Source: Eublepharis macularius (lineage: Eukaryota > Chordata > Lepidosauria > Squamata > Eublepharidae). From it: 64,000 bases of DNA. The DNA is taken from positions 88,129,964-88,193,963 of the forward strand of contig NC_072796.1 of NCBI RefSeq assembly GCF_028583425.1, written 5' to 3'. Positions within the stretch are counted from its first letter, which is position 1; each line of letters starts with the position of its first letter. A program made the position numbers and the translations under genes. Shown here piece after piece: positions 59,201-64,000 of the stretch. The notes beneath the pieces are model-generated. The model was not told the DNA's origin, did not search any database, and worked only from the letters and a program-made list of their open reading frames with translations.

Positions 59201-60348
59201 TATAGCATTGGATGGATGTGGGATATACCTGGAATATAGGTTTGAGAAAGTATGGGTATATCTGGGATAAAGGGCTCTTTTCAGATGTTACATCCAACCA
59301 CATGTAAATTCTCCCAAAACATACATTCATCGTGTTGTATGAAAAGGAGGAAACACATGTACTTTGCATGCATATAAAACTCCAGTATGCTCAAACATAC
59401 ATTCTGGTTCACACATATCAAAGCTACATGCATATGCAAAATAGGACAACATGGAGACATGAGAATCAGAAACATCATGGGCAGTGCACACTACCATTAT
59501 GTGAATTGCTGAGCACCCATTATACTTGTATATAGCATGTGCATAGTCTCGCCTGCTGTTGAGGGGAAAAGTGAAAGCCCGACATTGGGGATCCACAAAG
59601 ACTCATGGGAGGAGAGGCGTGGAGTAAACAATAATGAAAGATACTAAACTCTGGGACTAGAATAACAGGTTCCTCCTGAGGACTAAGCCTTGAGCTATAG
59701 TGCAATTGCTTTACACTGCTAACTATTGGAATTTGGGCTTAAGCAAACAGTAAGCTACTCATGTACAACCCATGTACTCCAGGGTATTATTAACTGCCAA
59801 ATTGTTCTAAGCATTCTGTGCCTCCTCGAGGGCACAGAGCAGGCTCAGTCTTATCAGGCGATTGGGGGGCATGATCTGTTTTGTTTCCTTTGCATCTTTT
59901 GTGCCATTTGTTTTTGTATACTGTTAAAAATATTTCTGGCCACAGCATACCAGCAGCTTACGTTGTCAATATCCTATAATGTCTCAGCCCAGAAGAGACA
60001 GCAGGAAAAGGCCCAGATTCCAGGAAGTCAGAACCAACTTTATTCCTGAGACTTTGAAAGCTGCACTGACATGCCACATAATCATAGATAGAACGGTACC
60101 TATTGCTGCATGTACATGCAAGGGGCAGTCTATGACAAGGCCTAGATATCAGTTGGTACAGGGAACTTTATAAATCTTCCCTAAATTTCTGAAAACGGAG
60201 GTAAATGCTTTATTCTAAATATGTTTGTTTTCTCTCCCAACAGACAAAAATTGCGATAGAAGCCTTACGGGACAAACATCAGAAAATACCAGGAAGCATA
60301 AGAAGAGCTCTTTGGGAGCGTTTTGTGAACTATCACAAAGATAAATAA
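50243..60348 (+). CDS. TMEM68-like: TMEM68-like membrane acyltransferase, gene B (six coding exons)
   Basis: Coding exons: 50243-50531, 54643-54807, 55391-55581, 56169-56229, 58488-58627 and 60244-60348, giving 316 codons plus TAA. All introns are GT-AG. Intron phases are identical to gene A, and exon sizes are equal (165, 61 and 140 nt) or differ by one codon (191 against 194; 105 against 108). Features: hydrophobic stretches at about residues 24-55, H117-G-A-L-P-I-D123, PGGLRE at 183-188, PIIPMFTQNIREGY, the ITAEELAEK segment and the C-terminal RDKHQKIPGSI block. The acceptor at 50185-50186 opens the first coding exon, but the reading frame has a TGA at 50195 and no ATG until 50243, so the methionine equivalent to gene A's start is gone. 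The 5' UTR exon and promoter were not found. It lies divergent to gene A, about 28 kb away. Role as for gene A: membrane-bound acyltransferase in neutral lipid synthesis, by family inference. Confidence 0.87.
50555..51000 (-). mobile_element. Interspersed repeat (AGTCTGCCTTTCTCACT family), split by the palindromic insertion
   Basis: ATGTCATTTATAGTCTGCCT, CAAGGCAGATTACATAGTAT and repeated CATTTCCATA-ACAGTGTCAAGGA, then GCATTAGCAAGGATTCAATACAGAGTTGAAG after the insertion. A second copy at 57415-57597 plus 58022-58045 is interrupted at a different place by a solo LTR. In reverse the start looks like a LINE/SINE tail. Confidence 0.55.
50722..50938 (+). mobile_element. Snap-back insertion of the AAGCTTATGCT repeat with 75-bp inverted arms
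   Basis: Arms 50717-50791 and 50810-50884 are reverse complements with few mismatches (AAGCTTTTGAGAATCACAGT against ACTGCGATTCTCGAAAGCTT). The 18-base loop is GAGGGCATG twice. The right arm continues into CTACTGGACTCTTTTTGATT and ACAGACTAACACGGCTAACT, the rest of the repeat unit. CAAAGACATAGCA (50709-50721) and CAAAGACGTAGCA (50939-50951) flank it, a 13-bp duplication with one mismatch, as after LINE-driven retroposition. It lies in the first coding intron of gene B. Confidence 0.75.
51304..51429 (-). mobile_element. AAGCTTATGCT interspersed repeat, full-length unit
   Basis: In reverse: ATGCATCTGACAAAGAGAAC, AGCTTATGCTACAGTAAAG, GGTACTACTGGACTC and CTACAGACTAACACGGCTAA. This is about the same 122 bp as the right part of the insertion at 50722-50938, without inverted arms. 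I recognise it as a repeat that also appears in other amniotes but cannot name its class with confidence. Confidence 0.6.
52181..52478. mobile_element. Family M1 element
   Basis: The ends are AGGGCTGCCAGGCC and GGCATGGCAACCTT. Inside are GTGATGTCACTTCTGG and AGATGTGATGTC. The flanks TGATCACAGT and AGTTCACAGA match at seven of ten bases. It lies in gene B intron 1. Confidence 0.6.
53168..53456. mobile_element. Family M1 element
   Basis: The ends are AGGTTTGCCAAGTCC and GGGGGACCTGGCAG. Contains GATGTCACTTGAGGAAGTGATGTC. The flanks TAAGAATT and TAAGAAGT match at seven of eight. It lies in gene B intron 1. Confidence 0.65.
53670..54075 (+). mobile_element. CR1 3' end with a 97-bp inverted duplication at its 5' side
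   Basis: Plus frame 53773-53999 reads GKELFQLAAEGRTRSNGLKL, YRLDIRKNFFTVRVVQKWNQ and LPREVVSSPSLAVFKKRLD, the CR1 ORF2 C-terminus. The 3' UTR GGTTGGACTAGATGGTCTGT and the octamer-type end ATTCTGTGATTC are the CR1 hallmark. The first 97 bp (53774-53870) are repeated in reverse at 53670-53766 with almost no mismatch, around a 7-base loop. It lies in gene B intron 1. Confidence 0.85.
56340..56593. mobile_element. Family M1 element
   Basis: The ends are AGGTAGGAATTGGGG and CTGGCAGCCCT, the left one decayed. Two GATGTCACTTCTGG boxes lie in it, about 49 bp apart. The flanks ACATATT and ACATATG match at six of seven. It lies in gene B, in the intron after the 61-nt exon. Confidence 0.55.
56840..56905 (+). 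mobile_element. LINE/SINE 3' tail
   Basis: GCCTGCGGATGCGGGGAGGG, CGGAATATAAATGTAATAAA and TTAAATTAAATTTAATA, matching the tail at 37375-37430 in the other orientation. Confidence 0.55.
57598..58021 (+). mobile_element. Solo LTR nested in another repeat
   Basis: It begins TGTCAGA and ends TCTGACA, a 7-bp inverted pair of the canonical TG...CA type. GATTC (57593-57597) and GATCC (58022-58026) flank it, a 5-bp target duplication with one difference. A CTTTATAG box and an AATAAA poly(A) signal at about 57934 lie in the expected order. The host repeat resumes exactly behind it (CCAATACAGAGTTGAAG, as at 50960). No internal region is left. It is a fossil of an ERV/Ty3-type element, moderately old by the single mismatch between the duplications. 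It lies in the gene B intron between 56229 and 58488. Confidence 0.82.
58073..58270 (-). mobile_element. tRNA-derived SINE
   Basis: CATCCTCACAAACAACTTTG, GTCACCCGGCAAACTTCC, TTCAAACTTGGTTTTCCCAG and CTAGTCTGTCACTCTAGC are, in reverse, the SINE body and the B and A box regions. It lies about 220 bp before a gene B exon. Confidence 0.6.
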
Positions 60349-60983
60349 TGTAACTAATGAAGTACATATATATGATATTTGATAAGAGAACTATGGGAAC
60401 TTAAATATTAAATTATCTTATACTTCTTAAACTAAGCTTAAGCTCATCGTTCCTGGTATTCTTATTCCAATCTCCACTGTATACTTCAAGGAGTCTCTCA
60501 GTGCCTTCATAGAGCCTTTGTTAGCTGTCTAAACTCAACCTCCCTTTTGGTATTCCTATTTAACCACCATATCCACTTCAGCTTTCCCTTGCCTCTTTTT
60601 ATATTAGATCTTAGAATAACCCTGTGGGCTTATATGTTCTCCACAAAAATTAGCAAACTGAAAAGAAAAGCAATAGTAGAAATATTCCTTCAGTTTATTT
60701 CCATGAAAAAGCTGAGACTTCATTTGTGATGAGCAGAAACAAGAAGTTTGGCACATTTTAACCATGTATTTAAGACATAAATTGAACATAAGAAGGGCTC
60801 TGCTGGCTCAAACCAGTTGATCCATCAGATGTAGTGTCTTGTTTCAAACTGATGTTGACCAGTTGTCCTGGAGGGCCAACAAACAGGGCATAGAGGTCAG
60901 AATCTCCCCCTGTCACTGCCTCCTAGAACTGTTCAGAGGTTTACTGAATGTACAAGTTTCCTTTAGTCATAATAACTCATAAC

Positions 60984-62942
60984 TAGAGATGGGCATGGAC
61001 TGGCATTTGCCTACGGACCACCGGTTCGGGGTTCGTGGGCTTCCACGGACATGGTCCATGAACTTTTAACAGACCAAGCCTGGTTCAAGAAGCGGTTCGA
61101 GTCAGAAAAGGCCTTGGTTTTCCCACAGATTTTCACTTCAGTCGACTTTCCCCACCAAAGGTTCTCATGTAACGCTCCTCGATTATCACTTTTCCAAAGA
61201 GACAAACAACAACTTCCCCTCCCCTGTTCTGACTGACCCTTACCCACCCTTGGGGGAAGGAGAGAGACTTGTGCTCCTGTCCAGGAGAGGTGGCTGCCCA
61301 CAAAACCCACCTACATGGGGCTGCATCAACAAGATATGCCCTCCCCAGGGGCGGGAAGACCAACTCTCCATGATGGGAAATGAATGGATGTACTTGAGTG
61401 AAAGCCAACTCCGCAACAGGATCATGTAGCAATTCAAAGGCCCCTTGCTGGAATGGAAGGCACAGGAGGGATGGAAAGGATGTCTTCCACACCTTGAGGG
61501 AAGGAAACGTATGCTACCCTGTTCAGAGGGAGCCTCTTTGGGCAGTGGACAACGAGTCCCACCTTAGTGACGTGGTGTGTCAGCTTGCTTGCTATCAAGC
61601 AAGCTGACCTGGGCCACTGTCCTACTTCTCACTGGACTTTGGGGATTGACCCTCAGAGGGGTCCTTGCGCTCGCAAGAGCAGGACGGTCGCCGACAAAAC
61701 CCACTTCACTGAACGTGATGCAGTCCACCAAGGAAGCTCATCATGTGCCTTAGACTGTTTTGTCAGCATACAAATCATATCAAGAAAAAGAGGAGGTACT
61801 TAGAAGGTGCCAGGGACAGGGCTTGTCATCGGGAGGAGGATAATATATATTTGTAAAGCTCAGTCATCATGTGCCTTACACTGTTTCGTCAATATACAAA
61901 TACAAATCCACTATTTAGGGAGTGAAAAAGGCTTAGAAAGAAGTGAAGCAGACAGAGCCCCCCAAAACCTGCTGCCAGTGGTTCTAGGGTGGGTGTTTCA
62001 CAGAGGCCAGTAGCAGTCTTCCCCCTGCACCTCAAAAGCCAGGCTGGAAATATCCCCCCAAATCACCCACTATTTAGGGAGTGAAAAAGGCTTAGAAAGA
62101 AGTGAAGCAGACAGAGCTCCCCAAAACCTGCTGCCGGTGATCAGAGAGTGGGTGTTTCACAGAGCCTAATAGCACTCTCCCTCTGCTTGCATCTCATCAG
62201 CAGCCAAGAAAGAACGTGGGGGAAAGAAGGCAAGAACTCAGGCAGACAACGCCCAAAGCTGCCTTGCACCCACTGTGGCTCTGTGAGTGGGTGGCGTCAG
62301 AGCACAATAGAACCCACCGGCAACCCAGAAAAAAGGAAGAGATTTGGGGGGGGGATTAAGCCCAAGAAGAACCCAAGGACTCGAAAAACGCAGAAAGAAA
62401 ACAGAGTAACCCGATAGTGTGGTAAAAGGATTTTTTTTAAAGTGCTCTCAAGAAAACTAGAGTAGAAAGGAGGAGAAAAAAATTAAACAGGAATGGAGAA
62501 AAGAGTAAGCTCTCTTGCAACTGAAGCCCCAAAGCCCCAAGGCACAAGCCGTGCTCTCACCAAAAAAAAACCTTCCCCGCAGCAAGCAGTTGCTAAGCTA
62601 ACTCGCGTCCCTGCACCAGCAAAATGGAGCAGAGCTTCGCACACTTTGTCTTTTGTGCAGAAAGGCTAGTGATCTCTGTTTGGCTGACAGAGCTGCCAAT
62701 CAAGGTTTCCTGGGCTAAGATTGGTGTGTTCCAAACGGAGAAGGTGGCTCCACACCGCTGCCGAGGAAATTGTTTGAGCAGGAATCCTAGCATGACGGGC
62801 CAACGGACACACGGACAGAAAGCCCCAATGTTTGGCGGTTTCGTGAGAAAAACACGCACCCACAGCCCGCGTGTTCGCGAAGGACGAACTGGGTAAGTTC
62901 GTGACGAAATTAGGTCCGTTATGCAGACCATGCCCATCTCTA
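60984..62942. mobile_element. 1959-bp non-autonomous hAT-type element, intact ends
   Basis: The left end TAGAGATGGGCATGGACTGG and right end GACCATGCCCATCTCTA form a perfect 15-bp inverted terminal repeat. CTCATAAC flanks it exactly on both sides (60976-60983 and 62943-62950), an 8-bp target duplication typical of hAT. No transposase frame is present. The inside holds diverged direct repeats (listed separately) and GC-rich blocks. It sits inside an older CR1 copy, about 640 bp downstream of the gene B stop codon. Confidence 0.85.
61738..62175. repeat. Internal direct repeats of the hAT-type element
   Basis: TATTTAGGGAGTGAAAAAGG recurs 159 bp apart (61912 and 62071), each followed by AGAAGTGAAGCAGACAGAGC and CAAAACCTGCTGCC. 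Upstream, TCATCATGTGCCTTA-ACTG with ATACAAATC also occurs twice (about 61740 and 61865). The element has grown by tandem duplication. Confidence 0.8.
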
Positions 62943-63344
62943 CTCATAACTACTGATGGACCTAATCCCCACGAATCTGTGTTATTCCCTTTTAAAAACC
63001 CTCTGTGCTAGTGGCCAGCATTATATCCCCTGGCAGTGAGCTGCACAATTTAATTAACCATTGCATAGTCTTTTTGTCCATTCTGAATGTATTGCATAAT
63101 CACATTTATTGGGTGCCAGTATTATGGGAGAGAATGAAAAAGTTCTCTGGATCCACTTTCTTCACCCCATGCATAATTTTATAACTTTATGTCCTTCCTT
63201 AAACTGAGAAATCCCAGAATCTTTAGACTTTCCTCATAAGGTTTACTAGTTTAGATTTTATATTGGGTAAGTTAAGCTCTTTGGGGTGGATTATAGAGAA
63301 ATTGGTTAGTAGGGGTGGGGAGAATTGAGTTTTCAGCCTATTAG

Positions 63345-63720
63345 CTAGTGGAGTGATGTACTAGATGTCCATAATATACAGCCAGTTGTATGATACAATC
63401 GGGTGGGAGTGGTGTAATCATCGATGGGGGCAGTCAGTATGGAGTCGGGGATCCCAGTGCTCATAGGACACGGGAAGTATAGTAGTGGGGCCAGGTATTG
63501 TAGAGGAAGGAGACAGATTTGCTCAGCTTCCAACCATCGCCCCATTCCAAGGCACGTTGGCAGTGGGGCTAGAAAAAATTGCCTCCTCCCAGCACTGATA
63601 TTGTGTAATGCCAGGTCCATCACCAATAAGACAGTGCATCAGTATTTTGCAATGAATAATATGGATTTGGTGTGTATGACAGAGACCTGGGTGAAGGAGG
63701 ATGAAATGGTCACCCTGAAA
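63345..63720 (+). mobile_element. CR1-like LINE, 5' end of ORF2
   Basis: The plus frame ends LILCNARSITNKTVHQYFAM, MDLVCMTETWVKEDE, the very start of the APE endonuclease domain of CR1-like LINEs (NARS...ETW). It is cut off by a (AC)n run at 63728, after which no LINE reading frame is seen. Confidence 0.65.
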
Positions 63721-63727
63721 GAGATGT

Positions 63728-63750
63728 GACACACACACACACACACACCG
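63728..63750. repeat. (AC)n microsatellite
   Basis: Run of CA dinucleotides at the point where the LINE endonuclease frame stops. Confidence 0.85.
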
Positions 63751-64000
63751 GATTTTTCAGTCCTCCATCAGGCATGGGATAGTGAGACTGAGGGATGGGA
63801 AGTAAATCCTGGTTAAGGTGCCATTTTTGTGTGGCAGTTGATAAAAATAGTAAATGACCAACACAAGACCATATACATTTGAACCCTAGGTTAATATTAC
63901 ACACTTTTACAAAAAACAAACCTATACATCCAGAAGCCAATATGTATCAATTCTGCTGTGAGGATATTACCTCATATATTGTGTGGTGTAATATAAATTA

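Larger units (their letters stand above)
60785..63250 (-). mobile_element. CR1 LINE 3' part, split by the hAT element at 60984-62942
   Basis: Outside the hAT insertion, the minus strand has ATGAGGAAAGTCTAAAG, AAATTATGCATGGGGTGAAG and TGTGCAGCTCACTGCCAG, corresponding to CR1 ORF2 C-terminal text (YEE-LK, KIMHGV, SLP blocks). It ends with CTCTATGCCCTGTTTG, ATGGATCAACTGG and AGAGCCCTTCTTATGTTC at 60785. It is old: many substitutions and indels. Confidence 0.7.

Noticed and set aside
1-64000. CRISPR arrays, bacterial operons, ribosome binding sites
   Set aside because: The window is vertebrate nuclear DNA with spliced genes; no regularly spaced repeats of CRISPR type are seen.

Overview
The window is vertebrate nuclear DNA, most likely from a squamate reptile (lizard). 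The evidence is split genes with GT/AG introns, a CpG island at a gene 5' end, and a dense repeat mix: CR1-type and L1 LINEs, tRNA-derived and 5S-rRNA-derived SINEs, a Penelope-like element, several non-autonomous hAT elements and solo LTRs. All assignments come from reading the sequence and the translations; no database search was possible.

Two host genes are supported. Gene A (minus strand, coding exons 9677-21008, CpG-island 5' end near 22200-22840) and gene B (plus strand, coding exons 50243-60348) both encode small membrane acyltransferases of the TMEM68 / DGAT2-related family (326 and 316 codons). They have six coding exons each, identical intron phases and nearly identical exon lengths, so they are intron-containing duplicates of one ancestor. 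They are divergently oriented, with 5' ends about 28 kb apart. Both keep an N-terminal membrane segment, an H-G-A-x-P-x-D motif and a P-G-G-[VL]-R-E motif. Gene A has one GC-AG intron; gene B appears to have lost the original N-terminal start.

Layout: 1-9600 is intergenic repeats (CR1-like LINE, possible solo LTR, hAT copies, a GC-rich island of unknown nature). 9600-22840 is gene A with introns full of repeats, including a 5S-derived SINE and an intronic palindrome. 22840-50180 is the intergenic interval: a nested cluster at 27306-32426 (old hAT frame with LINE, Penelope-like and SINE insertions), scattered CR1-like LINE pieces at 36-42 kb, and a nearly full-length L1 with an inverted 5' end (42.9-48.6 kb). 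50180-60350 is gene B, whose introns hold two palindromic 'snap-back' retro-insertions, members of a TGACATCA-bearing short element family and a solo LTR nested in another repeat. 60785-63250 is a CR1 split by a clean 1959-bp hAT-type element with a perfect 8-bp target duplication. The window ends in the 5' part of another CR1-like LINE.

The main biological point is the divergent pair of TMEM68-like acyltransferase genes. TMEM68 itself is known to act in triacylglycerol synthesis at the ER, so a lineage-specific pair could add a lipid-synthesis specialisation. That step is inference.
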